DNA of 64,000 nt, from assembly GCA_900317855.1 (NCBI GenBank), contig ONIG01000001.1:62001-126000 (forward strand). Direction: 5' to 3'. Made by a program: the position numbers and the translations under genes. Below are positions 32,788 to 42,357 of this stretch, piece after piece (position 1 is the stretch's first letter; each line of letters begins with the position of its first letter). Below the pieces are notes generated by a model that saw nothing but the letters and a program-made list of their open reading frames with translations, was not told the DNA's origin and ran no database searches. Origin of the DNA: an uncultured Eubacteriales bacterium. Its GTDB lineage: Bacteria > Bacillota > Clostridia > Oscillospirales > Oscillospiraceae.

Positions 32788-34769
32788 TGGCCATTGTACA
32801 CATGAAAAAGCTGCGGCTTATGGTCGTTCGCCGGCAGAAAGATGAGCTGCTCCGGGAGCTGATGTTGCTCGGCTGCGTGCAGATCTCGGAACCGGACGCC
32901 TTGCTTGCGGACACGGAAGCTGCCGCGGTCCTGCGTCAGGAGAGCGGCAATGTGACGGAGGTGCGCAGTGAATTCACGCGCCTGACCGCCGCACTTAAGC
33001 TGCTCGACAAGTATGCGCCGGTCAAGTCCAAGCTGCTCAGCTCCCGGCCGGAGGTCACGGAGGCCGACTTCCTGGATGACGGTGCATACCGGAAGGAGCT
33101 CGATGCGGTCGCACAGCTCGAGGAGCTGGAAGCGGCTGTGCGCCGGCTCAACGGCGAGGAAGCCAAGCTCCGCAGCAATATGGAGGCCCTGCGCCCGTGG
33201 CAGACGCTGGACCTGCCGCTGGATCTGGGCGGGACCGTAAGAACCCGCATTTCTCTCGGCATGCTGCCTGCGGCGGTGGATCTTGCCGAGGCCGCCAAAG
33301 CGCTGGCGGACGCTGCGCCCGAGTCGCAGCTGTATGAGGTCTCTTCGGACAAGGAACAGCACTATGTGCTGCTCATTTGCTTGAAAGAGGAGCTGACGGA
33401 AGCCATCACGGCGCTGCGCGCGTCCGGCTTCACGCTGGCAAATCTGAACGGCACGCCGGGCACGGCAAAGCAGAACATCGAGGATGCGCAGCAGCAGATC
33501 GCGGACGTCATCCGCAAGCGCGAGCAGGCGGAGACGGACATCGCCGCCTTTGCCCCGCACCGGGATGCGTTCAAGCTCTGCATCGACCGCGCGAGCGTGA
33601 AGCTCGGCCGCGCGGAGGCGGAAGAGCGTCTCGTCGGCACCGAGAGCGTCGTGTGCATGCGCGGCTGGCTCACGGCGCCGGAGGAGGACGAGCTCACCGC
33701 GGTGCTTGCAAAGTATGACTGCGCCTGGGATCTGGCCGATCCCACGGAGGACGAATACCCCGAGGTGCCGGTCAAACTGAAAAACAACAAATTTACTGAA
33801 CCGCTGAACATGGTCACGAACATGTACAGTCTGCCGGCTTACGGCACGGTGGATCCGAACCCGCTCATGGCGCCGTTTTTCATTTTGTTCTACGGCATCA
33901 TGATGGCGGACATGGGCTACGGCCTTGTGATGATGATCGCGGCGCTCGTTGCGCTCGGCAAGATGAAGCCGAAACGCGGCAGCAAGTATTTCTGCGAGCT
34001 GCTGCTCGCCTGCGGCGTGTCGACGTTCCTGCTCGGCATCGTGACGGGCGGCTTCTTCGGCAACGCCGTGCCGACGATCGTGAACATGTTCGGTCACGAC
34101 GTTAAGCTCGGCATCCTGACGAGCCCGCTGCTCGACCCGCTCAAGGATACGACGACGATCCTCATCGGCGCTATGGTGCTCGGCTTTATCCAGCTCGTGA
34201 CCGGCATGATCGTGAACATGGTCATGGAGTGCCGTCAGGGCAAGGTCGGCGACGCGATCTTCAACGAGGGCACATGGCTGGTCCTGTTTGCGGGACTTGC
34301 GCTGTATGTGCTCAAGATCGGCAACATCGCCGGTGTCCCGGTCGTGCTGTGCATCGGCGGTCTGATGCTGATCTACGGCTCCGGCCGTGAGGCCAAGGGC
34401 TTCGGCAAAGTCACCGCTGTGTTCGGTGCGGTCTATAACGGCCTGACCGGCTGGTTCGGCGACATTCTCTCGTATTCCCGACTCATGGCTCTGATGCTGG
34501 CCGGCAGCGTCATCGCGCAGGTGTTCAACACCCTCGCCGCGATGCCGTCGAGCGGCGGCGTGACGGTCGTGTCGATGTTGATCTTCATCATCATCTTCCT
34601 GTTGGGCCATCTGCTCAACTTTGGCCTGAACCTGCTCGGCTGCTTCGTGCATGACCTGCGTCTGCAGTGCCTGGAGTTCTTCGGCAAGTTCTATGTCGAC
34701 GGCGGCAAACCGTTCCGCCCGCTCGAGATCAACACGCGCTATGTCGACGTGGAAAATCATAATTTCTAA
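32787..34769 (+). CDS. V/A-type ATPase subunit I
   Basis: A 660-residue protein (V-ATPase subunit a homologue). The N-terminal half (1-340) is soluble and partly coiled coil, with KKLRLMVVRRQKDELLREL at the start; the C-terminal half has about seven transmembrane helices, with PNPLMAPFFILFYGIMMADMGYG and DILSYSRLMALMLAGSVIAQ, the latter carrying the conserved Arg of the ion half-channel (YSRLMAL). It forms the stator path for H+ or Na+ next to the K ring. Confidence 0.95.
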   Translation: MAIVHMKKLRLMVVRRQKDELLRELMLLGCVQISEPDALLADTEAAAVLRQESGNVTEVRSEFTRLTAALKLLDKYAPVKSKLLSSRPEVTEADFLDDGAYRKELDAVAQLEELEAAVRRLNGEEAKLRSNMEALRPWQTLDLPLDLGGTVRTRISLGMLPAAVDLAEAAKALADAAPESQLYEVSSDKEQHYVLLICLKEELTEAITALRASGFTLANLNGTPGTAKQNIEDAQQQIADVIRKREQAETDIAAFAPHRDAFKLCIDRASVKLGRAEAEERLVGTESVVCMRGWLTAPEEDELTAVLAKYDCAWDLADPTEDEYPEVPVKLKNNKFTEPLNMVTNMYSLPAYGTVDPNPLMAPFFILFYGIMMADMGYGLVMMIAALVALGKMKPKRGSKYFCELLLACGVSTFLLGIVTGGFFGNAVPTIVNMFGHDVKLGILTSPLLDPLKDTTTILIGAMVLGFIQLVTGMIVNMVMECRQGKVGDAIFNEGTWLVLFAGLALYVLKIGNIAGVPVVLCIGGLMLIYGSGREAKGFGKVTAVFGAVYNGLTGWFGDILSYSRLMALMLAGSVIAQVFNTLAAMPSSGGVTVVSMLIFIIIFLLGHLLNFGLNLLGCFVHDLRLQCLEFFGKFYVDGGKPFRPLEINTRYVDVENHNF

Positions 34770-35297
<528 letters not shown>

Positions 35298-35333
35298 TCC
35301 CCATCCTCTTCCGACAGAAGGGAACAAAGATCT

Positions 35334-35936
35334 ATGAATGGTATTGAAAAAATCACCGGCCGCATCGAGGCGGACGCGCAGGAGCAGGCGAAGGCCATCG
35401 CGGCCGAAGCCGAGGCCAAGTGCGCCGAGATCCGCGCCGATTATGACAAACAGGCGCAGGACCAGTACTGGGCCCGCGTCCGTGACGGTGTGAAAGCGTG
35501 CGAGGACCGCGTGCAGCGCATGGGCCGTCTGGCGGAAATGGAAGCCAGAAAGAGCGTCCTTGCCCTCAAGCAGGAGATGGTCGACGCGGCGTTTGCCGCC
35601 GCACTCGACAAGATCTGCGCCATGCCGCAGGCGGACTACGTGGCGTATCTGGCCAAGCTCGCAGCCCAAGCCGCGACGACCGGCACCGAGACCCTGGTGT
35701 TCAACGCCAAGGATCAGGCTGCGTGCGGTCAGGCGGTCGTGGACGCTGCCAACGCGCTGCTCGCGCAGCAGGGCAAGCCCGGCCGGCTCACCATGAGCCA
35801 GGCCACGCGCGACCTGCGCGCCGGGTTTGTGCTCCAGCAGGGAGATATCGAGGTCAACTGTGCAGTGGAGACGATCGCAGAGCTCTGCCGCAGTGATCTG
35901 GCTGCTCAGGTTGCCGAGGTCTTGTTCGGCGCGTGA
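35334..35936 (+). CDS. V/A-type ATPase subunit E
   Basis: A 200-residue peripheral stalk protein: an N-terminal coiled coil (about 5-90, EKITGRIEADAQEQAKAIAA) and a C-terminal globular domain with DLRAGFVLQQGDIEVNCAVE, the typical end of subunit E. It pairs with the first gene product. GAAGGGAAC lies before the ATG. Confidence 0.9.
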   Translation: MNGIEKITGRIEADAQEQAKAIAAEAEAKCAEIRADYDKQAQDQYWARVRDGVKACEDRVQRMGRLAEMEARKSVLALKQEMVDAAFAAALDKICAMPQADYVAYLAKLAAQAATTGTETLVFNAKDQAACGQAVVDAANALLAQQGKPGRLTMSQATRDLRAGFVLQQGDIEVNCAVETIAELCRSDLAAQVAEVLFGA

Positions 35937-36014
35937 CCTGCCCCGCCCCGCGCGGGGGAATGAATTATCCTATATGGGGCGCAGAGTGCTGCGCCGCATG
36001 AGGGAGGAACCGAA

Positions 36015-37016
36015 TTGTCTAAAGTAAAAGATACGAATTACCTTGCGATTACGGCAATGCTGGCAGCCCGTGAGACAAAAATGCTCTCCGCTGAGCGTAT
36101 GGAGCGTATGATCGATGCGCCTACGAACGACGAAGCGGCCAAGATCCTGGAGGAATGCGGCTACGGCGACCTGAGCGGCCTGTCCGCGAAGGAGGCCGGC
36201 GCTGCGCTCGAGGCGCACATCGCGGCGCTGTTCGATGAGGTCGAGGGCATGGTCCCGGAGGCGCAGCTCGTGCAGCTGTTCCGCCTCAAGTATGACTACC
36301 ACAATGCCAAGGCGCTCATCAAGGCGCAGGCCATGGGCGTGGAGTGCGGCGCGATCCTGTCGCAGCGCGGCACCGTGGCGCCGCAGAAACTGCTCACGGC
36401 GTTTCTCGAGGAGGACTACCGTGACATCCCGCCCGTTCTGGCGCAGGCCATGGTCAGCGCCGCTGCGATCCTGGCGCGCACGACCAATCCGCAGGCAGCG
36501 GACTTCGAGTTCGACCGCGCGTACTTCGCGCAGATGCTCGATCTTGCCGACGGTCTGAGCGACGGCGGCTTTGCCAGGGGCTATGTGCAGCTGCAGATCG
36601 ACAGCGCAAACTTGCGCGCCGCCGTGCGCACGCGCCGCATGGCCAAGGATGCGGACTTTCTCAAGACCGCGCTCATCCCGGGCGGCACGATCGGCACGGA
36701 CCGTGTGCTCGCGGCGTTTGACTCGGCCGAGGCGCTCGCGGCGCTCTACGGCAACACGTGGCTGGGCAATGCGGCGGCTGCCGGTGCAGCTGCCATGAGC
36801 GGCGGCGCGCTGACGGCGTTTGAGCTGCTGTGCGATAACGCGCTCATGGACTATATCCGCGCGGCCAAGCTGCGCAGCTTCGGCGCGGCGCACGTGACCG
36901 CTTATCTCGCCGCCATGGAAAACGAGACCACGGCCGCCAGAATGATCCTGACGGGCAGACTCGCCGGGCTTCAGCCCGCGGTCATCCGGGAAAGGCTGCG
37001 TGAGACTTATGCTTAA
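36015..37016 (+). CDS. V/A-type ATPase subunit C
   Basis: A 333-residue subunit C (d/AC39 family), the socket linking the central stalk to the K ring. It starts with TTG (SKVKDTNYLAITAMLAARE) behind GGGAGG at 8 bases. Typical features include YHNAKALIKAQ, the helical repeats, and a C-terminal AYLAAMENETTAARMI. It overlaps the next gene by 8 bases. Confidence 0.9.
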   Translation: MSKVKDTNYLAITAMLAARETKMLSAERMERMIDAPTNDEAAKILEECGYGDLSGLSAKEAGAALEAHIAALFDEVEGMVPEAQLVQLFRLKYDYHNAKALIKAQAMGVECGAILSQRGTVAPQKLLTAFLEEDYRDIPPVLAQAMVSAAAILARTTNPQAADFEFDRAYFAQMLDLADGLSDGGFARGYVQLQIDSANLRAAVRTRRMAKDADFLKTALIPGGTIGTDRVLAAFDSAEALAALYGNTWLGNAAAAGAAAMSGGALTAFELLCDNALMDYIRAAKLRSFGAAHVTAYLAAMENETTAARMILTGRLAGLQPAVIRERLRETYA

Positions 37017-37323
37017 AATTGCAGTTGTCGGCGGTGCGGAGACCGTCATGGGCTTCAAGGCGCTCGGCCTCGAGGCCTGCCCGGTCGCCAATGCCGAGGA
37101 GGCGCGCGAGACGCTGCGCCGCCTGACGAAAGACTCTGAGGACTACGCCATCATCTATGTCGAAGAGAATCTGGCGCAGGAGCTTCAGCATGAGATCGAC
37201 AAATTCAAAGATGTTCCCAAGCCGGCCATCATCCTGATCCCCGGCAGGGAAGGCCCCCTCGGCCTCGGCCAGACCGCGCTCAAGGCGGCCGTCGAGCGAG
37301 CGGTTGGCTCCGATATCCTTTAA
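37009..37323 (+). CDS. V/A-type ATPase subunit F
   Basis: A 104-residue central stalk subunit with the CheY-like fold: KIAVVGGAETVMGFKALGL at the N-terminus, then DYAIIYVEENLAQEL and PAIILIPGREGPLGLG. It starts inside the end of subunit C. It couples rotation and can regulate ATPase activity. Confidence 0.92.
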   Translation: MLKIAVVGGAETVMGFKALGLEACPVANAEEARETLRRLTKDSEDYAIIYVEENLAQELQHEIDKFKDVPKPAIILIPGREGPLGLGQTALKAAVERAVGSDIL

Positions 37324-37334
37324 GGAAAGGAAGA

Positions 37335-39113
37335 ATGAAATTGAGCGGAACCATTACAAAAGTTTCCGGCCCGCTGGTCGTGGCGAACGGCCTTGCCGAT
37401 GCCAACGTCTCCGACGTTGTGCGTGTCGGCGAGCAGCGCCTGATCGGCGAGATCCTGAATATGACCGGCGACAGTGCGTCCATCCAGGTCTACGAGGAGA
37501 CCTCAGGCCTTGGCCCCGGCGCGAAAGTCGAGACCACCGGTATGCCGCTGTCCGTGGAGCTTGGCCCCGGCATGCTGGAGAATATCTATGACGGCATCCA
37601 GCGCCCGCTGCCTGAGATCCGTGACCTGACCGGCTCCAACATCACCCGCGGCATCGAGGTGCCCGCGCTCAACCGCGAGCGCGTCTGGCACTTTGACCCC
37701 GTTGTGCAGCCCGGCACCGCCGTCACCGGCGGCGACGTGATCGGCACCGTCCAGGAGACGACGGCCATCCTGCACAAGATCATGGTGCCCCCGCAGATGA
37801 AGGGCACGATCAAGAGCATCACCGGCGGCGACTTCACGGTCGACCAGACCGTCGCCGTGCTCACCGATGCCAACGGCGTCGACCATGAGCTGAATATGAT
37901 CCAGCGCTGGCCGGTGCGTATCGCGCGCCCCTATGCGCAGAAGTTTGCCCCGAACAAGCCCATGAACAGCGGCCAGCGTATCATCGACACGCTCTTCCCG
38001 ATCGCCAAGGGCGGCACGGCCGCCGTGCCCGGCCCGTTCGGCAGCGGCAAGACCGTCGTGCAGCACCAGCTCGCCAAGTGGTCGGACGTGGACGTCGTCG
38101 TCTACATCGGCTGCGGCGAACGCGGCAACGAGATGACCGACGTTCTCATGGAGTTCCCGGAACTGACCGACCCGCGCAACGGCGAGCCGCTGATGAAGCG
38201 CACCGTGCTCATCGCCAACACCTCCGATATGCCCGTGGCGGCGCGTGAGGCGTCCATTTACACCGGCATCACCATCGCCGAGTACTTCCGCGACATGGGC
38301 TATGACGTCGCCGTTCTGGCTGACTCCACCTCCCGCTGGGCAGAGGCGCTGCGTGAGATGTCCGGCCGTCTGGAAGAGATGCCCGGCGAAGAAGGTTACC
38401 CGGCCTACCTCGCATCCCGCATTGCGCAGTTCTACGAGCGCGCCGGCTGCATCCGCTGCATCGGCAGCGAGAATGACCGCCGCGGTTCCGTCACCGCCAT
38501 CGGCGCTGTCTCGCCTCCGGGCGGCGACATTTCCGAGCCGGTCTCTCAGGCCACCATGCGTATCGTCAAGGTGTTCTGGGCACTTGACTCGAGCCTGGCC
38601 TACGCCCGTCACTTCCCGGCCATCAACTGGCTGACGTCTTACTCGCTGTATGTCGACTCGCTCAAGCCGTGGTATGAGGCCACGTTCGGCGAGGAATATA
38701 TGGCCAACCGCGACAAGGCCATGAGCATCCTGCAGCAGGAATCCGAACTGCAGGAGATCGTCCGCCTCGTCGGCCAGGACGCGCTGTCCCCGGCTGACCG
38801 CCTGACGATGGAGACTGCCAAGATGATCCGTGAGGACTTCCTGCAGCAGAACGCCTTCGTCGATATCGACAGCTACTCCGAGTACCGCCGGCAGTTCCTG
38901 CTGCTCGGCCTCATCCTGCACTATGACGCCGAGTGCCGCGACGCGCTCGAGAAGAACGCGCCGATGCTCAAGCTCTTTGCCATCCCCGCCCGCGTCGACA
39001 TCGGCCGCGCCAAGAGCGTGCCGAGCGACGAGTACGAGCAGGTCTATGCCAGGATCGCCGCGGACATGACCGCACAGATCAAAGAGATTATCGCCGGAGG
39101 TGAGGAGCAGTGA
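37335..39113 (+). CDS. V/A-type ATPase catalytic subunit A
   Basis: A 592-residue catalytic subunit. It has Walker [14 protein letters not shown] near residue 233, the Glu-containing [14 protein letters not shown] near 258, Walker [18 protein letters not shown] near 325 and the family insert (non-homologous region) between about 110 and 185. AAGGAAAGGAAG precedes the ATG. It alternates with subunit B in the head; overlaps the B gene by 4 bases. Confidence 0.97.
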   Translation: MKLSGTITKVSGPLVVANGLADANVSDVVRVGEQRLIGEILNMTGDSASIQVYEETSGLGPGAKVETTGMPLSVELGPGMLENIYDGIQRPLPEIRDLTGSNITRGIEVPALNRERVWHFDPVVQPGTAVTGGDVIGTVQETTAILHKIMVPPQMKGTIKSITGGDFTVDQTVAVLTDANGVDHELNMIQRWPVRIARPYAQKFAPNKPMNSGQRIIDTLFPIAKGGTAAVPGPFGSGKTVVQHQLAKWSDVDVVVYIGCGERGNEMTDVLMEFPELTDPRNGEPLMKRTVLIANTSDMPVAAREASIYTGITIAEYFRDMGYDVAVLADSTSRWAEALREMSGRLEEMPGEEGYPAYLASRIAQFYERAGCIRCIGSENDRRGSVTAIGAVSPPGGDISEPVSQATMRIVKVFWALDSSLAYARHFPAINWLTSYSLYVDSLKPWYEATFGEEYMANRDKAMSILQQESELQEIVRLVGQDALSPADRLTMETAKMIREDFLQQNAFVDIDSYSEYRRQFLLLGLILHYDAECRDALEKNAPMLKLFAIPARVDIGRAKSVPSDEYEQVYARIAADMTAQIKEIIAGGEEQ

Positions 39114-40483
39114 TTAAAGAGTACAAAACAATCCAGGAGATCGCCAGCCCTCTGATGATCGTCAAGAACGTCGAAGGCGTGACCTACGACGAGCTGGCCG
39201 AGATCGAGCTCCCGAACGGTGAAGTCCGCCGCTGCAAGGTCCTCGAGGTCGAGGATGACCACGCGGTCGTGCAGCTCTTTGAGAGCGCGCAGGGCATCAA
39301 CCTTGCGCAGTCGAAGGTCCGCTTCCTCGGCCACCCGCTGCAGCTGGGCGTGAGCGAGGATATGCTCGGCCGCGTCTTCAACGGCATGGGCGAGCCCATC
39401 GACGGCGGCCCGGCGATCCTCGCCGAGGAGCACCGCGACATCAACGGTCTGCCGATGAACCCGGCAGCCCGCGCCTACCCGGCAGAGTTCATCCAGACTG
39501 GTGTTTCCACCATCGACGGCCTGAACACCCTCGTCCGCGGCCAGAAGCTACCGATCTTCTCGGCGTCCGGCCTGCCGCACGCCGCGCTGGCCGCGCAGAT
39601 CGCGCGTCAGGCGAAGGTGCTGGGCGACAACGAGAACTTCGCCGTCGTCTTCGCCGCCATCGGCATCACGTTCGAGGAATCCGAGTACTTCATTCAGGAG
39701 TTCCGCCGCACCGGCGCCATTGACCGCACGGTCGTGTTCTCGAACCTTGCCAACGACCCCGCCGTCGAGCGTATCGCCACTCCGCGTATGGCGCTGACCG
39801 CGGCCGAGTACCTGGCCTTTGAAAAGGACATGCAGGTGCTGGTCATCCTGACCGATATCACCAACTACGCCGAGGCTCTGCGTGAGGTCTCCGCGGCGAA
39901 GAAGGAAGTCCCGGGCCGCCGCGGCTACCCCGGTTACCTGTACACCGACCTGGCCACGCTCTACGAGCGCGCCGGCCGCCGCATCGGCAAGTCCGGCTCG
40001 ATCACCATGATCCCGATCCTGACCATGCCCGAAGACGATAAGACCCACCCGATCCCCGACCTGACCGGCTACATCACCGAGGGCCAGATCATCCTCTCCC
40101 GCGACCTGTACCGCAAGGGCATCATCCCGCCCGTCGACGTGCTGCCCAGCCTGTCGCGTCTGAAGGATAAGGGCATCGGCGAGGGCAAGACCCGCGAGGA
40201 CCATGCCGGCACGATGAACCAGCTGTTCGCGGCGTATGCCCGCGGCAAGGACGCCAAGGAGCTCATGACCATCCTGGGCGAGGCGGCCCTGTCCGACGAC
40301 GACAAGCAGTTTGCAAAGTTCGCCGATGCGTTCGAGCAGCGCTACGTCAACCAGGGCAACAACACCAACCGTTCCATTGAGGACACCCTCAACCTCGGCT
40401 GGGAGCTGCTGAGCCTGCTGCCGCGCACCGAGCTCAAGCGTATCAAGCCCGAACTGATCGAAAAGTATATGCCCGAGACCTGA
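39110..40483 (+). CDS. V/A-type ATPase subunit B
   Basis: A 457-residue non-catalytic nucleotide-binding subunit. It begins with GTG overlapping the A stop (GTGA), with GGAGG-like GTGAGGAG just upstream. Diagnostic blocks: [34 protein letters not shown] in place of a functional Walker [20 protein letters not shown] and the [18 protein letters not shown] block. Contacts A at the interfaces and the outer stalks. Confidence 0.97.
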   Translation: MIKEYKTIQEIASPLMIVKNVEGVTYDELAEIELPNGEVRRCKVLEVEDDHAVVQLFESAQGINLAQSKVRFLGHPLQLGVSEDMLGRVFNGMGEPIDGGPAILAEEHRDINGLPMNPAARAYPAEFIQTGVSTIDGLNTLVRGQKLPIFSASGLPHAALAAQIARQAKVLGDNENFAVVFAAIGITFEESEYFIQEFRRTGAIDRTVVFSNLANDPAVERIATPRMALTAAEYLAFEKDMQVLVILTDITNYAEALREVSAAKKEVPGRRGYPGYLYTDLATLYERAGRRIGKSGSITMIPILTMPEDDKTHPIPDLTGYITEGQIILSRDLYRKGIIPPVDVLPSLSRLKDKGIGEGKTREDHAGTMNQLFAAYARGKDAKELMTILGEAALSDDDKQFAKFADAFEQRYVNQGNNTNRSIEDTLNLGWELLSLLPRTELKRIKPELIEKYMPET

Positions 40484-40522
40484 GCGCACCCGTCCCGCAG
40501 ACTTACCAAGTGAGGTGATTTG

Positions 40523-41176
40523 ATGGCAAATACGGCAATTACCCCGACCAGAATGGTGCTCAACCAGCTCAAGGGCCGGCTGAAAACCGCTCGCAGGGGT
40601 CATAAGCTCCTCAAGGATAAGCGTGACGAGCTGATGCGTCAGTTCCTCGACAACGTGCGCCTGAACAAGCAGCTGCGTGCGAAGGTCGAGCAGGGACTCA
40701 CGGAGGCGTTCGGCTCTCTGTCGGTCGCGTCCGCGATCATGTCCCCGGAAATGCTCGAGCAGTCGCTGCTCTACCCGCGGCAGAGCGTCGAGCTGGGCAT
40801 GACCTATCAGAACATCATGAGCGTGAACGTGCCGGTCTACGATTTCCAGACCCGCAACAGCGATCCGTCCGAGATCTTCCCGTACGGCTTCGCGCAGACG
40901 TCCGGCGAGCTGGACGATGCGCTCGAGAAGCTGGCGGAGGTGTTCAAGGACATGCTTGAGCTCGCGCAGGTCGAAAAGACCACGCAGATGCTCGCGCAGG
41001 AGATCGAAAAGACCCGCCGCCGCGTCAACGCGCTCGAATACGTTATGATCCCCGAGCTGGAGCAGAACATTCGTTACATCTCCATGAAGTTGGACGAGAA
41101 CGAAAGTTCGACCAAGGTGCGCCTGATGAAGGTCAAGGAAATGGTCCTCGAGGACGCACACCACTACAAGCAATAA
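40523..41176 (+). CDS. V/A-type ATPase subunit D
   Basis: A 217-residue central shaft subunit: long antiparallel coiled coil with ITPTRMVLNQLKGRLKTARR at the N-terminus and ETRRRVNALEY-like KTRRRVNALEYVMIPELEQN in the C-terminal helix. GAGGTGATTTG precedes the ATG. It ends the operon (order G/H, I, K, E, C, F, A, B, D) and is followed by a strong terminator. Confidence 0.95.
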   Translation: MANTAITPTRMVLNQLKGRLKTARRGHKLLKDKRDELMRQFLDNVRLNKQLRAKVEQGLTEAFGSLSVASAIMSPEMLEQSLLYPRQSVELGMTYQNIMSVNVPVYDFQTRNSDPSEIFPYGFAQTSGELDDALEKLAEVFKDMLELAQVEKTTQMLAQEIEKTRRRVNALEYVMIPELEQNIRYISMKLDENESSTKVRLMKVKEMVLEDAHHYKQ

Positions 41177-41183
41177 ACATCGG

Positions 41184-41216
41184 AAAACCGCCGCATCTTC
41201 GGATGCGGCGGTTTTT
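41184..41216. terminator. Terminator of the V-ATPase operon
   Basis: AAAACCGCCGCATC pairs with GATGCGGCGGTTTT over a short loop with T and A runs on the two sides, so it can serve both the operon and the convergent nucleotidyltransferase gene. Confidence 0.9.
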
Positions 41217-41231
41217 GCGCGCCATTTTGTT

Positions 41232-42239
41232 TTATTGGTTCTCGTCTCGCTCCATGAGCTCGAGCAGATGTGCCGTCTCGGCGGCGGCGTCCGGCGCGTT
41301 TGCCTCGACCTGCAGGGCGGAGGTATTCGCGTCCGGCCGGATGGTCAGCTCCCAGCCGCCGTCGCGCATGCGCAGACCGTCGGTGAAGTCCGCCCCGGCC
41401 TCCATCATCGCCTCCGAGACCGTGCGCATCAGGTGCGCACGGTCTCGGCAGGGGACTGTGCGGCAGTTCGGGTCCGGGCGCGCGATCTGCGGCGGCAGGT
41501 CATCCGGGGCGTCCGGCCGTGCCGGGCTCAGCCGCCCGTCGAGCACGTCGAGGCTGCACTGGTAGTAGGCGCGCGGCGTGCCGATGTCGCACCAGTAGCC
41601 GTCCATCGGCACGCCGAGGATCGGCTCGTGCGCGGCGAGCAGCAGCGGGAAGAGATCTTTGGCAAAATCAAACGGCTGGTCTTCCGGCACATAGGCCATC
41701 GCCCGCGGGGAGACAATATAGACCCCGGTGTTGACAAGATCGGTCACGACGTGCTCCCAATCCGGCTTTTCGATGAAGTGCTGCACAAACCCCTGCCGGT
41801 CCTGCAGCACGAGCCCGTACTGCAGCGGCTCGGCATTCGGGTAGAGCGCGATCGTCACGGCCGCGTCCACCTGCTGATGCCGGCGGTAGAGCCCCAGCAG
41901 GTCGAAGCTGCATGCGGCATCGCCGCTGATGACAAGAAAATCCTCCTTGCCGTAAAAATCGCGGCACGCCCGCACACCGCCGGCCGTGCCGCGCGGCTCG
42001 GACTCAATGCGGTATTTCAGGTGTACGCCATAGTCGCTGCCGTCGCCGCAGTGCTCCTGAATGACCTCCGGCCGGTAGCACAGCGTCATGCACACGTCCG
42101 TGAAGCCGTTGCGCCGCAGCAGATCCAGCAGCCGGTCGAGCACCGGCACGCCGACGAGCGGCACCATGGGTTTCGGGAGGTTTCCGGTGATGCTGCGCAG
42201 CCGCCGGCCCTGACCGCCGGCCAGCAAAATGGCTTTCAT
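41232..42239 (-). CDS. NDP-sugar nucleotidyltransferase fused to a phosphomannomutase C-terminal domain
   Basis: A 335-residue protein. Residues 1-230 are a sugar-1-phosphate nucleotidyltransferase: KAILLAGGQGRRLRSITG with the pyrophosphorylase motif, then LPKPMVPLVGVPVLDRLL, and YWCDIGTPRAYYQCSLD. Instead of a hexapeptide-repeat domain, the last 75 residues (VPCRDRAHLMRTVSEA and GLRMRDGGWELTIRPD) resemble domain IV of phosphomannomutase/phosphoglucomutase. Full bifunctional enzymes of this sort have three mutase domains between, absent here. Probably makes GDP-mannose or a similar nucleotide sugar. The start at 42239 follows AAAGGAG. Confidence 0.85.
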   Translation of the reverse strand: MKAILLAGGQGRRLRSITGNLPKPMVPLVGVPVLDRLLDLLRRNGFTDVCMTLCYRPEVIQEHCGDGSDYGVHLKYRIESEPRGTAGGVRACRDFYGKEDFLVISGDAACSFDLLGLYRRHQQVDAAVTIALYPNAEPLQYGLVLQDRQGFVQHFIEKPDWEHVVTDLVNTGVYIVSPRAMAYVPEDQPFDFAKDLFPLLLAAHEPILGVPMDGYWCDIGTPRAYYQCSLDVLDGRLSPARPDAPDDLPPQIARPDPNCRTVPCRDRAHLMRTVSEAMMEAGADFTDGLRMRDGGWELTIRPDANTSALQVEANAPDAAAETAHLLELMERDENQ

Positions 42240-42271
42240 GCGCATGCTCCTTTCATAAACGGGAAAATGGC

Positions 42272-42300
42272 TTGCGGATACCCGCAAAAGCTGGTATAAT
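42272..42300 (+). promoter_or_regulatory. Promoter of the gdpP operon
   Basis: TTGCGG and a perfect TATAAT separated by 17 bases, with TGG just before the -10 (extended -10). Confidence 0.8.
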
Positions 42301-42357
42301 CATTGATTATCATAGGGGTAATAGCTTTTGCCCCACAGGGTGCAAGGAGGTATGACG

